Origin: Myxococcales bacterium 68-20
Lineage (GTDB): Bacteria; Myxococcota_A; Polyangia; Polyangiales; Polyangiaceae
Reading direction: 5' to 3'
DNA length: 64,000 nucleotides
NCBI GenBank assembly: GCA_001899635.1
Contig: MKVQ01000016.1
Location: 1-64,000 of the forward strand
Part shown: positions 16,919 to 25,397 of the stretch, in pieces
Layout: each line of letters opens with the position of its first letter
Numbering within the stretch: the first letter of the stretch is position 1
The notes under the pieces: model-generated
Seen by the model: the letters and a program-made list of their open reading frames with translations, nothing else
What the model was told of the DNA's origin: nothing
Databases searched by the model: none
Position numbers and translations under genes: made by a program

Positions 16919-17629
16919 GTGACTGCTGCCAAACTGCTCGGAGTTTTCGCGCTCACCAGCCTGTTCTCGGTCGTGACGGCCGGATGCGCTGTGGAGACCG
17001 ACGACGAAGAAGAGATGGTCGACGAGTCCGAGGACCGCCTCCTCGCCGGCCGCCGCCTCTCGCCGAGCGAGGTCGCCTCCCACCTCCGCGCGGCCGGCTT
17101 CCCTGAGAACACCATCGGCAAGATGGTCTGCACCGCGAAGTACGAGTCGAGCTTTTACGAGCGCGCGTCGAACAAGAACCGCAACGGCTCGATGGACCGC
17201 GGCCTCTTCCAGATCAACAGCATCCACCTCGGTGGAACGCGCGGGTGCCCGTCGAAGGGCAACGCGGAAGCGCTCTGGAACCCGGAGACGAACACGAAGT
17301 GCGCGCTCGCGATCTACAACATGCAGGGGATCCGCGCCTGGTACGGCTACCGCAAGCACAAGACCGAGTGCGACAACTACGCGGCCCCGGGCAGCGCGCC
17401 GATCTCGACGGGCAACGGCAACGACACCGGCGCGTCGTCCTCCGAGCCGGATGACGGCGGCGAGGGCGGCTGCTGGTCGGGCACGCTGCAGGACATGGTC
17501 GACGCGCGCACGTGCGTGCAGTCCAAGTCGAACGGCGTCTGGTTCCAGTGCATGGAAGGCGGCTGGTACCGCGGCGGCGACGCGACGTCCGGTAAGTTCG
17601 GCCAGTGCAACGGCTCGTATCCGCTCTGA
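16919..17629 (+). CDS. C-type (GH22, animal-like) lysozyme lipoprotein
   Basis: GTG at 16919 follows GAGGTGAT. The N-terminus ends in a lipobox (VTAGC, Cys23). Residues about 48-152 match animal c-type lysozyme: CTAKYESSF around Glu76 (lysozyme Glu35), GSMDRGLFQINS around Asp93 (Asp52), and QGIRAWYGYRK near the end of the domain. The Glu-Asp spacing is 17, as in hen lysozyme, and Cys71, Cys128 and Cys151 fit conserved disulphide positions. Both catalytic residues are present, so it should cleave peptidoglycan MurNAc-GlcNAc bonds. A second Cys-rich domain (about 185-236, CWSGTLQDMVDARTC … FGQC) follows an acidic linker and may bind the wall. It stands alone; predation or wall remodelling is inference. 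Confidence 0.85.
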   Translation: MTAAKLLGVFALTSLFSVVTAGCAVETDDEEEMVDESEDRLLAGRRLSPSEVASHLRAAGFPENTIGKMVCTAKYESSFYERASNKNRNGSMDRGLFQINSIHLGGTRGCPSKGNAEALWNPETNTKCALAIYNMQGIRAWYGYRKHKTECDNYAAPGSAPISTGNGNDTGASSSEPDDGGEGGCWSGTLQDMVDARTCVQSKSNGVWFQCMEGGWYRGGDATSGKFGQCNGSYPL

Positions 17630-17776
17630 GCGAACACCCGGTCGGCGAGCGCCCGCCTCGCGCGCGGCGATGCGCTGGCGGGTCTCCTCGGCGTCAGGAT
17701 CTTCTCGGTCAGGTGTCGCCGCTCGGTCGCGCGGTCATCGGCAGCCTCTGCGCGACGGCGCGGCCATCGAGCAGCC

Positions 17777-19561
17777 TCAATGGACCGGCACGAGAGGGGC
17801 CTCGACGAGCTTTCGAACGGCCATCCCGCCCGGATATGCGTAGCTGGCGTAGCTAGCCCAGCCCCACAATGTAGCGGTGAACGGTCCCTCGCTCTTCATG
17901 CGCTGGAGGCCGTTTTGGCAATTGCCGACCACGGGTCCAGGTCTGTCCTTGCGCGCGAGATCGACCCTCGTGAACTCGTACTCACCTCGTCGCCCGATGG
18001 GCTTCCAGCCCGAGAGATTGCCTGCACACTCGAGCCAGACATCCTTGAAGTCCGGTCCGGACTTCGCGCGGACGAGGACGAGTGACGTATCCTCGTATGT
18101 CGGATCGGCGTAAAAGCTGTAGGAGCTCAGGTATTGCCCCGTCGGTACGACGTTCACGAACTCTGGATCTCCAATATCTCCCATCGGCTTCGCGACACCC
18201 CCTCCCCCCGCCCCCGTCATGTAGGCGGCGACATAGATCGGGTGCTCGGCATCCTGCGTTCGAACGACGAACGCGTCGCCGGTCCCCGCGTAGAACAACG
18301 CGACCTCCCGCGCGTTCATCGTGGTCGGCGCTCCGGCAGGGATCGCCGGATCGTAGTCGAGGATGGTGCCGTCACGCGCAGCGACAATCCGATACGGTAT
18401 GGGCTCATGCTCATTCCCTAGACGCGGGCGATAGCCGACGCCGACGTACTCGGATCCCCATTGCTCGAACGGAGGGATCTGTTGACCCAGCGCATCACAG
18501 GCGGAAGCTTCCGTAGGGACGTTGGAACAAGCATGGCCGCCGAACATCGCGGTCGGCTTGGTCGACGTGACGATACTCCCGGTAAGCTCCTCGGCTTGGT
18601 TGAGCTGAAGAAACTGGCCCTTGTCGAGTCGATATTGGATTGGGCGCCCTGCCCCACCGCCCTTGACACCAACTCCGTCCTGGATGTCTCGCGTTGGAAC
18701 GATCGTCACTTCGGTATCGTCCTCGGAGGCGACAATCTGCGCACCAGGCGCACCGAACGCCGATATATCGCCCCAGCCATTGATGATGATGTTCTCCGTC
18801 GACCACGACGAAACCGGCAACAGGAGCATCGCCGTGGGCACGTAGCTCCCAGCTCCACCGAACGGATAGATGGTGGCTAGGGAGATCGGCGCGCTCGCCT
18901 GCAATCGGAACGACGACCCGAAGGTCGTCCCACTCGCTGCTTTGTCGAGGAGCAACGGGGCCACCACGCCGTGTGGGCAATGCACCATATTATGAGAATA
19001 CGGAAGCGTCGGAGCCCCGTCCGAGAGGAACAGAATCACGCTCTCTCCGGGCTGAACCGGTCCGGAGTGCGGGATCAAGTCTGCACTTCCGGGGTTCGTC
19101 CGAAACGTCGCTCGCGACAGGTCGAGCGGCTTGCCTTCGAGCTCGACTGAGAACTCGACCGGCTCTCGCGATGTGTTGACCAGGTACGAAGCAAAGCAGA
19201 CCGGCGGAGTTACCTTGCTGTAGGCCGTCGCCTGAAAATAGAACTCGCAGCCGTTCGAGGTGCGATCCGCCGCTGCGGCCGCGCATGGGGACAGGCAAGC
19301 CCCGGCACCACACGCGAGGCCAGGCGGACATGCCTCGACGACGCTGCCCGTGCAGGAATCGATCACCGACCAACCGTCGAGCGAGCACTGAAGCCGACAA
19401 TCGGGGCCATCACCCCCTGCCGCGTCCCTATCGACATCGAAATCCAGCGGCATGGTCTCGAACACGTTTCTGTCACCCGCGCACGCGCCAACGCATGCCG
19501 CCGACAGGACGGCCCCCGCGATGGCGAGGACCAGACGATTCGACAGGTGCAGACGGTTCAT
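17777..19561 (-). CDS. IgGFc-binding-like lipoprotein, cassette copy 2
   Basis: The 594-aa protein has a lipoprotein-type signal (AVLSAACVGAC), an acidic linker, a short Cys-rich module (CRLQCSLDGWSVIDSC … CPPGLACGAGACLSPC), then about 480 residues resembling the IgGFc-binding N-terminal domain: CEFYFQAT start, DDTEVTIVPT, YVGVGYRPRLGNEHEPIPYR, YSFYADPTYEDTSLVLVR. This domain occurs in mucin-like animal proteins and in many myxobacterial surface proteins and suggests adhesion. It is the last gene of cassette copy 2 and starts by ATGA overlap with the RCC1 gene (19558-19561). Closely similar to 56549-58363. The ligand is unknown; immunoglobulin binding is not implied. Confidence 0.85.
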   Translation of the reverse strand: MNRLHLSNRLVLAIAGAVLSAACVGACAGDRNVFETMPLDFDVDRDAAGGDGPDCRLQCSLDGWSVIDSCTGSVVEACPPGLACGAGACLSPCAAAAADRTSNGCEFYFQATAYSKVTPPVCFASYLVNTSREPVEFSVELEGKPLDLSRATFRTNPGSADLIPHSGPVQPGESVILFLSDGAPTLPYSHNMVHCPHGVVAPLLLDKAASGTTFGSSFRLQASAPISLATIYPFGGAGSYVPTAMLLLPVSSWSTENIIINGWGDISAFGAPGAQIVASEDDTEVTIVPTRDIQDGVGVKGGGAGRPIQYRLDKGQFLQLNQAEELTGSIVTSTKPTAMFGGHACSNVPTEASACDALGQQIPPFEQWGSEYVGVGYRPRLGNEHEPIPYRIVAARDGTILDYDPAIPAGAPTTMNAREVALFYAGTGDAFVVRTQDAEHPIYVAAYMTGAGGGGVAKPMGDIGDPEFVNVVPTGQYLSSYSFYADPTYEDTSLVLVRAKSGPDFKDVWLECAGNLSGWKPIGRRGEYEFTRVDLARKDRPGPVVGNCQNGLQRMKSEGPFTATLWGWASYASYAYPGGMAVRKLVEAPLVPVH

Positions 19562-20916
19562 GGGAGGATCACTTCCTGCGGCACGAGGCTCGGCTGGCGC
19601 ATCTTTCCGTTACCGAGTTGTCCGTAAAGATTTGTTCCCCAGCAATACACTTTGCCATTCGACAGGAGCGCGCACGTCGAGTCGGGGAACGCTCTCACTT
19701 CGACCGCGCTCTCGGGAAGTCCTGCGACCTTCACGGCCTCATATGCATGGTTCTTCGTACCATCACCGGCCTGACCGCCTGCGTTGTATCCCCAGCAGTA
19801 CACGGCACCCGATGCGCCAACCGCGCACCACCGCTGTGGCCGCTCTAGCGAATCGCCGTTCTGAATCGTCTTGATGCTCTGGGTCGTCGCGATTTGTACG
19901 ATGGGCTCGGGGGTCGCCACCGACTGCGGAACGAGTCGAACGAATGGCGGAGATAGCGATACGTCCGCGTTCCCCCAGCAGTAGCCGACCCCGCCTGCGG
20001 TGGCGCATGCGCTGTCATACGCGAGATCAATCGAGGAAATGCCCGCCAGTGGAATCGGCATCGGATTCGTATCTGGGCTGAGCGAGGAAATACGCCCGAG
20101 CGTCGGGCTCGCCCCCCAGCTCGACGTGACACCATCCTCACGGACGGCGAGGGCCGCCGCACCCACGCGGAGCTCGCGGATCGGTACGCCGGAACCGACA
20201 GCTACGCGCTGCGGACCGAGCAAGGTCCCAGGCGTCCGCGGAGCTGGCGCGACCACCCCGTTCGAGTTATCCCCCCAGCAGAGAACATCGTCCTCGACCA
20301 AGGCGCATCCGACAACGCGACCGATGGCGATGCTCCGCACAGGGGGCAGGGCGAGCTTCAGCGGTACATTCGAAACGTACGTCCAAACAGGCCCCTCCGG
20401 CCCCTCCGCCGGGAAGCCTCCCCACCCCCAACACCAGACGCCGCCGCTCTTGTCGGTCACACACGAGGGATACAGTCGCGCAACGTCCGACAGACCGACG
20501 ACCCGCTTCGCTGTCGCGCTCTCCGGGGGATCATAAGAGCCACGACCGAGCTCGCCAGTGACGTTCGCCCCCCAGCACGCCACCGTACCGTCGTCGAGCA
20601 GAGCGCAATAGGCTTCTGCGCTGGAGCTCGCCCGCTCGAGCGAGACAGCGCACGGAGCGGAGGTGCAGACGACGGAGCGTGGACCACCATCAAACGGTGC
20701 AGCGTCAGGCCGCGACCAGCCGTCGGGGATCGACGAAGCGTCGGCGCTCGTGTCATCCAGCGTGGCGGCATCGCCCGCGCCGCCGTCGTCCGCCCCGCCG
20801 TTCCGGCCTTCGTCGTCGCTCGCGCAGCTCGCGACGGCACCTCCGAGCGCCAAGCTCGGCGTGAGAACCCAGGCAAGGGATGAACGTCGCTCAAAGAGTC
20901 GTCTTATGAAGCGCAT
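19558..20916 (-). CDS. RCC1-repeat beta-propeller lipoprotein, cassette copy 2
   Basis: From ATG at 20916 the 452-aa protein has a signal ending GGAVASC (lipobox), an Asp/Gly/Ala linker, and repeated RCC1-type blades marked by CWG: CALLDDGTVACWGANVTGEL, GGVWCWGWG, DDVLCWGDNSNG, GYCWGN, GAVYCWGYNAGGQAGDGTKN, GKVYCWGTNLYGQLGNGKM. RCC1 propellers are protein-interaction platforms, here exported and probably surface-exposed. The start lies 26 bases inside the upstream propeller A gene, exactly as in the paralogous locus, and the stop overlaps the IgGFc-binding gene. Paralogue at 58360-59742. Confidence 0.88.
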   Translation of the reverse strand: MRFIRRLFERRSSLAWVLTPSLALGGAVASCASDDEGRNGGADDGGAGDAATLDDTSADASSIPDGWSRPDAAPFDGGPRSVVCTSAPCAVSLERASSSAEAYCALLDDGTVACWGANVTGELGRGSYDPPESATAKRVVGLSDVARLYPSCVTDKSGGVWCWGWGGFPAEGPEGPVWTYVSNVPLKLALPPVRSIAIGRVVGCALVEDDVLCWGDNSNGVVAPAPRTPGTLLGPQRVAVGSGVPIRELRVGAAALAVREDGVTSSWGASPTLGRISSLSPDTNPMPIPLAGISSIDLAYDSACATAGGVGYCWGNADVSLSPPFVRLVPQSVATPEPIVQIATTQSIKTIQNGDSLERPQRWCAVGASGAVYCWGYNAGGQAGDGTKNHAYEAVKVAGLPESAVEVRAFPDSTCALLSNGKVYCWGTNLYGQLGNGKMRQPSLVPQEVILP

Positions 20917-22180
20917 TGCGAACACCGATCGCCCACAAGTTGCCATTGGACGTCCCTTTTACTTGCCATATCGCTTGCGTCATCGGCGTACCGCCCGCCC
21001 AGATCGTGGATAGACCGAAGGCGCCACCATCCCAGACGGCGCCGCCGCGAACGACGCGCCCGGTACCGCCGAGCCACAGATCCCCACCGACGGCCGCAAG
21101 TGAATTCAAGGCGCCAGGGGAAACAGTCATCGGGACGGAGGCGATGGCCGTGGAATACGGCTCGCCCTCAGCTTTGATCCTTATGACATCGCGACCGCCT
21201 TTGAGCGCGACGAGATCGCCAAGCCCGAGCGCGTGGATATCGGTAAGTCCCCCCTCGGCTCCTCCGATCAGTTGAGCTCCGGCGCGCTCCGTGCACCGAT
21301 TCAGTTGTGCATTGGAGCCGTCCGCGACTCTCCCATAGACGTTCGAGGTCTTGCGGACCAGCAGCGCGCAAGTTCCGTAGCCGGAGCGGACACGCGCACC
21401 GGCGAACCAAATGTCATCTGCGCTCGTTCCGGCGGCGCCGAAGAAGAAGAACTTCTCCGTTCCAAAATCGGGGTCCGCCGCAGCGTATTCCGCGATCCAT
21501 TCCGGTGGTGCGCCATCGGCGCTCGTCCGGCGATAGATCGTGTCGTTGAACCACGCGTAGACATCATCATGGCTCGTTCCCCAGACCCCAATCGAGGGAT
21601 TCCCCGCGTTGCCAGCGTTGCCATTGCCAACCAAATCGCGCGCCCAAGACCACGTCCCCTGCGCAGTCCGCGTCCCGTGATAGATGTATCCGGGAATAGA
21701 CTCGAAACCACGTGCCCTGGAGACACCGTAGTAGACCTCATTTTCGTTCGGCATCCAGATCTTGCCTACGAATTGTTCGGCTGCAGAGATACCCAGATCG
21801 TTCTGAGTACCATCGTCGATGTACCGCCAGCGGGCCTCCGCATCGAGCCACTCCAGGACCTTGATCCCGAGCGTCGGGCTCTCCGCGACGGCGACGGCGC
21901 GGCTGGGAAAGACCCAGATATCTTTCATCACCAGGTCTACGTCCGGCAGGACGGTCGTGCACCAACCCGCTTCGCTGCACGGAGCCGCTTCGACCGAGCC
22001 GTCCGGTTCGTCACCGGGATCCGCGTCCGGCAATGGAGCCTCACCGTCCAAGACAGACGTCGCGTTCTCGTCTGGACGGACGGGCACGGACGGCTCTTCG
22101 TCCCCTGAAGCCATGCAGGCCATCGGCACGACCGCCGCGAGCACCACCGCCCCGTACGCCATGACGTGTGCGCTCCTCAT
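20891..22180 (-). CDS. Beta-propeller-like lipoprotein A, cassette copy 2
   Basis: From ATG at 22180 the 429-aa protein has a signal with lipobox (VVPMAC), a charged linker, then repeats with W and DxxW/DDxYAW marks: DLVMKDIWVFPSRAVAVAE, GVWGTSHDDVYAWFNDTIY, GTSADDIWFAGARV, SNGNLWAIGVRNALHKTTL. The spacing of 'GTS.DD.W' motifs fits BNR/Kelch-like propeller blades. It begins by ATGA overlap (22177-22180) with propeller B and ends 26 bases inside the RCC1 gene. Paralogue 59717-61012 has almost the same length (431 aa). Predicted secreted and lipid-anchored; binding partner unknown. Confidence 0.8.
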   Translation of the reverse strand: MRSAHVMAYGAVVLAAVVPMACMASGDEEPSVPVRPDENATSVLDGEAPLPDADPGDEPDGSVEAAPCSEAGWCTTVLPDVDLVMKDIWVFPSRAVAVAESPTLGIKVLEWLDAEARWRYIDDGTQNDLGISAAEQFVGKIWMPNENEVYYGVSRARGFESIPGYIYHGTRTAQGTWSWARDLVGNGNAGNAGNPSIGVWGTSHDDVYAWFNDTIYRRTSADGAPPEWIAEYAAADPDFGTEKFFFFGAAGTSADDIWFAGARVRSGYGTCALLVRKTSNVYGRVADGSNAQLNRCTERAGAQLIGGAEGGLTDIHALGLGDLVALKGGRDVIRIKAEGEPYSTAIASVPMTVSPGALNSLAAVGGDLWLGGTGRVVRGGAVWDGGAFGLSTIWAGGTPMTQAIWQVKGTSNGNLWAIGVRNALHKTTL

Positions 22181-23399
22181 GGTCGTCCTCCGAGCGAAAG
22201 AAGCACTCCGTGACCGCCAATCCAAACATGACCTGACTCGGCGACCCAAACCGTCGTCAATTGAGGACGGAGTCGGCCGAGCCCAGCGACCTTCACGCGT
22301 GACCAACTCGTGCCGTCGAAATGAAGAACGACGCTGTTTTCTCCGACGGCCCAGACATCCGTATTGGAGCTACCCCAGACCGCGTTGAGGTTCACCGCTG
22401 TCGGAACATCCGGCACGACATCCCAGAGCAGGGGATCCCCCGTATAGCGACGAATCGTTCCGGCCGCCCCAAGGCCCAGGCTTCCGTCGCCGAAGCAGCC
22501 CAGACTCCGGTGAGCGCGTTCAGCGTCTGGCTATTGTAGGTGGTGGCATTCGGCGCAGCGCCCTGCGCCTCCGAGATGCGTACGGTCACCCCCGAGAGCC
22601 CCACCGCCCAGAGGTCGTTCGCCGACCAGCCGTGGATGCTAGTCACCTTCGCGTCTGCTGCCGGGTCCGCGCAGGACGGCCAGACGCAACTAGCCTTCGA
22701 AATGCCACTTTCACCCTCGAAAGGCTCGGCTGCCCGTTGACGGAGACGCCAAAGTCCGCCGAGCCGAAACGAACCGTACGTCGGATTCCCCTGCGCGCCG
22801 CACCACAGCCACTCGGCGCCTCGAGCGGCCCACACGGCCGAGAAGATATCGCCGCCGTAGAGGTCCGGCTCCTCGCCAATAGCATAGGATGGGGCGTAGC
22901 GAGCCCACGCGTTGTCGACGGTCGCCACGCCCCCGTCCGGAACGTCGACGCCACGCGCGTAGAGGCGATCGAACCCCGCCAGCGAGACCTCCGAAGACTC
23001 GCGGAGCCAGAGCGCCTTCATCGTCTCTTGAATGCCGAGGTTCACGCGGGTCCACGAGGTCCCGTCGAAATGCGCCAGAGCTCCACCCGAGCCCGTCGCC
23101 CACACGTCGGTCCGTGAACGACCGCGAATGACGCTGATGGTCGTTCGGTAGTCGAGACCAGCACCGGATGGCGCAGGGTCGAACAAGCCGCTCGAGCAGA
23201 GCACGTCCGGGGAGCAGGCCTCCGGAAAATACTCGCAGTCGTCACATGAGCTCGTGTCGGCGTCGGCCCCAGCGTCTGTCGGCATCGGGTCCGGCGCTCC
23301 GAGCGGATGCGGAGCAGGGTCGGCTTGATCGCCGATTGGCTCCGTCGCCGCGCACGCCGCGACGATGCCGGAGAGGTAAACCAGCCAGCGCGTCTTCAT
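22177..23399 (-). pseudogene. Beta-propeller-like lipoprotein B, cassette copy 2, with a one-base frameshift
   Basis: From ATG at 23399 (ATGA overlap with the Cys-rich gene) the frame encodes a lipoprotein (GIVAACAATEP), a Cys module (CDDCEYFPEACSPDVLCSSGLF) and propeller blades, as in the intact 405-aa paralogue at 61009-62226. At the C-run 22467-22470 (G4 on the coding strand) the frame breaks after ATEAWALG. One extra G would restore AAGTIRRYTGDPLLWDVV and join it to the open frame that ends at 22177, giving 407 aa. Either a real mutation inactivates this copy, or the run is misread in the sequence, or the site slips during expression. Everything around it is intact. Confidence 0.8.
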
Positions 23400-24646
23400 T
23401 TCGGACCTCCGCCAGCGTCGGCGATATCGTCGCAAGGCTCGACGACACAACGGCCACCGACGCACGCCTGTCCCGCGACGGCGTCGCAGATGGTTCCGCA
23501 ATCACCACAATTCATGGGATCGCTATACGTATTCGTCTCGCAACCATCCGACGTGTTCCCGTTGCAATCGGCGTGACCTTCGACACATCGCTCGACGCAA
23601 ACGCCGTATCTACAAGCCCCCAGAGCATGGTGCTCCCAGGCGGAACCAACCACCGCGGTACAATCAAAGCCGCATCTACCACAATTCTCGTGGTCGGCCG
23701 TAAGATCGACGCACTTGCCATAGCAGGTGTCGCCTGCGCATTCCCCACAGAAAGTCTGACCTTCCGGACACATACACTCTGGCATCTGGGTAGAGCTATT
23801 GATTCTGCACGCCTGTCCCGGCGCGCACGAATTTCCGCACGAACCACAGTTGTCGGGCGAGAGGAGAGTCGTCTCGCATCCATTCTCGATGTCCCCGTCG
23901 CAGTTGGCCCAAAGCGAATCGCACTTCGCGTGGCCACACGTGGCGTCCACACATCCGTTGTACATATTCGGATGTGGCGGACCACCATCGACCAGACGAG
24001 GGCAGGCGTTACCGCACGCGCCACAATTCTGGTCGTCTGTCCAGGGGTTCACACACTTGCCAAGACAGATGACATCGTCGCCGCGGCAGCCGCATCCCAT
24101 GTCGCCGCTGGCGATCCCCCGCTTTACGCACGGCTTCGCCGGGTCCGTGCACTTGGCACCGCAGGTGCCACAGTTGTCGTTGCTTCTTGCGTTATCCTCG
24201 CATCCGTTGTCGGGGACTCCGTCGCAGTCGAACGCGCCGCTCTGACACTGCATGAGGCAGCGCCCCTCGATACATTCGAAGAGCTCCCTCTCCGTGGCAG
24301 GCGGACACTTCACTCCGCACGCTCCACAGTTGTCCCGATCCGTCTGCAGATCGATGTCACAGGCGAAGCGTGAATGGGGACACGTCGTGCGACCTACTGG
24401 GCAGCGGTTCGAGGCGCAATAGCTGACGAGCGTCGGAGCGCTCGTCGTGGCAGCGTCTTCGGTCGGAATGAAGCCTGGCCCGCCGTCGACCAGATCGCTG
24501 CCAAGGACGATGGGGGCCCCCTTCGTCGTGGAGCATGACGCGATCGACACGAGCGCGGTCGTGACGAAGGACACCATGAGGCAGCCGCGCAGCGTTCGAA
24601 CGCGCCCTCCACGGAAGGGAGGACGATGATGTCGGTGTTCAGTCAT
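23396..24646 (-). CDS. Cys-rich 'NCGxCG' repeat lipoprotein, cassette copy 2
   Basis: ATG at 24646 follows a GAGG-type site. The N-terminus reaches a lipobox (LVSIASC, about Cys38). The mature chain of 416 aa holds many modules NCGACGVKC, NCGTCGAKC, NCGACGNAC, NCGSCGNSC, NCGRCGFDC, NCGDCGTIC, alternating with 'DCDG…NGCE' segments, ending CVGGRCVVEPCDDIADAGGG. The layout matches the copy 3 protein segment by segment. It is predicted to be a rigid disulphide-rich rod on the cell surface. It starts 28 bases after the one-TM gene and is coupled by ATGA to propeller B. Function unknown. Confidence 0.88.
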   Translation of the reverse strand: MTEHRHHRPPFRGGRVRTLRGCLMVSFVTTALVSIASCSTTKGAPIVLGSDLVDGGPGFIPTEDAATTSAPTLVSYCASNRCPVGRTTCPHSRFACDIDLQTDRDNCGACGVKCPPATERELFECIEGRCLMQCQSGAFDCDGVPDNGCEDNARSNDNCGTCGAKCTDPAKPCVKRGIASGDMGCGCRGDDVICLGKCVNPWTDDQNCGACGNACPRLVDGGPPHPNMYNGCVDATCGHAKCDSLWANCDGDIENGCETTLLSPDNCGSCGNSCAPGQACRINSSTQMPECMCPEGQTFCGECAGDTCYGKCVDLTADHENCGRCGFDCTAVVGSAWEHHALGACRYGVCVERCVEGHADCNGNTSDGCETNTYSDPMNCGDCGTICDAVAGQACVGGRCVVEPCDDIADAGGGPK

Positions 24647-24674
24647 GGAAGCCTCGTGCGAGTCTGTCGCGCCG

Positions 24675-25397
24675 TCACGGTCCGGAAGCAGTGCGCTCGA
24701 GCAGCGAACCGACGCGCTGCGTGTAAGGGCTCGTGGCGTTCGACGCCAGGAAGTCCTTTGCCAGCGCATTTGCCTTTTCGCGTTCACCCGAGGCCGCGAG
24801 CGCCTCGATGCGAATGACGGCGATCTCTTGGGCGAAGAGTCCCGACGGAAAGCGCCTTTGGTAGTTCTCCACAGCCTCTCGGCACGACGCGAGGTCACGC
24901 GCGCGGAGGGTCGAGCGCGCCGTCGAGACGAGCGCGAGCTCCTCGCCGAACGTCGTCCCGCGCTCGTTGGCAGCCCTGGCAGACGGGGAGGTGTTCGCTC
25001 TCGCGCGCGCCGGAGGGGGCACCGTAGGGGGCGTGTTGCTCGGCGACACCGTATCCGACGGTGCAGCAAGGTCGTTCACGGAAACGGTCCTGAGCGACGC
25101 GCTCGGGGCGGTCGCGTGCGAGGCGGTCGCGTCCGGAGAGACGACGTCGTCCTTCGGAGGCGTCGGCGGAGCCTCGACGCGGGGCCCACCGAAATGCAGC
25201 GACACCGCGGCCACGACGGATGCGCCGATGAGGAGGCGTGGGGCTGCCCAGCGCCAGCCGTTCCGGCGGCCTGCGGTCGCGAACGACATGGCCTTCTCGA
25301 ACTGGCCGGGCGAGGGAGCTTCGGTGTCCGTCGCCGCGACGAGACGCGCAAACCCGCGATCTTCGTCCATGAGGCGCTTCGGTTCGTCGTGCATCAC
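24675..25397 (-). CDS. One-TM sigma-partner protein, putative anti-sigma factor, cassette copy 2
   Basis: The 240-aa protein has a charged cytoplasmic N-terminus of about 50 residues, a TM helix (about 51-68, APRLLIGASVVAAVSLHF), a Pro/Thr/Ser-rich linker and a helical C-terminal domain (about 150-240: EELALVSTARSTLRARDLAS, QEIAVIRIEALAASGEREKA). Length and layout match the 241-aa copy 1 protein. Start GTG at 25397 (or the ATG immediately after) overlaps the sigma-factor stop. Placement and topology suggest control of the sigma factor through the membrane. No zinc anti-sigma motif is visible. Confidence 0.75.
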   Translation of the reverse strand: MMHDEPKRLMDEDRGFARLVAATDTEAPSPGQFEKAMSFATAGRRNGWRWAAPRLLIGASVVAAVSLHFGGPRVEAPPTPPKDDVVSPDATASHATAPSASLRTVSVNDLAAPSDTVSPSNTPPTVPPPARARANTSPSARAANERGTTFGEELALVSTARSTLRARDLASCREAVENYQRRFPSGLFAQEIAVIRIEALAASGEREKANALAKDFLASNATSPYTQRVGSLLERTASGP

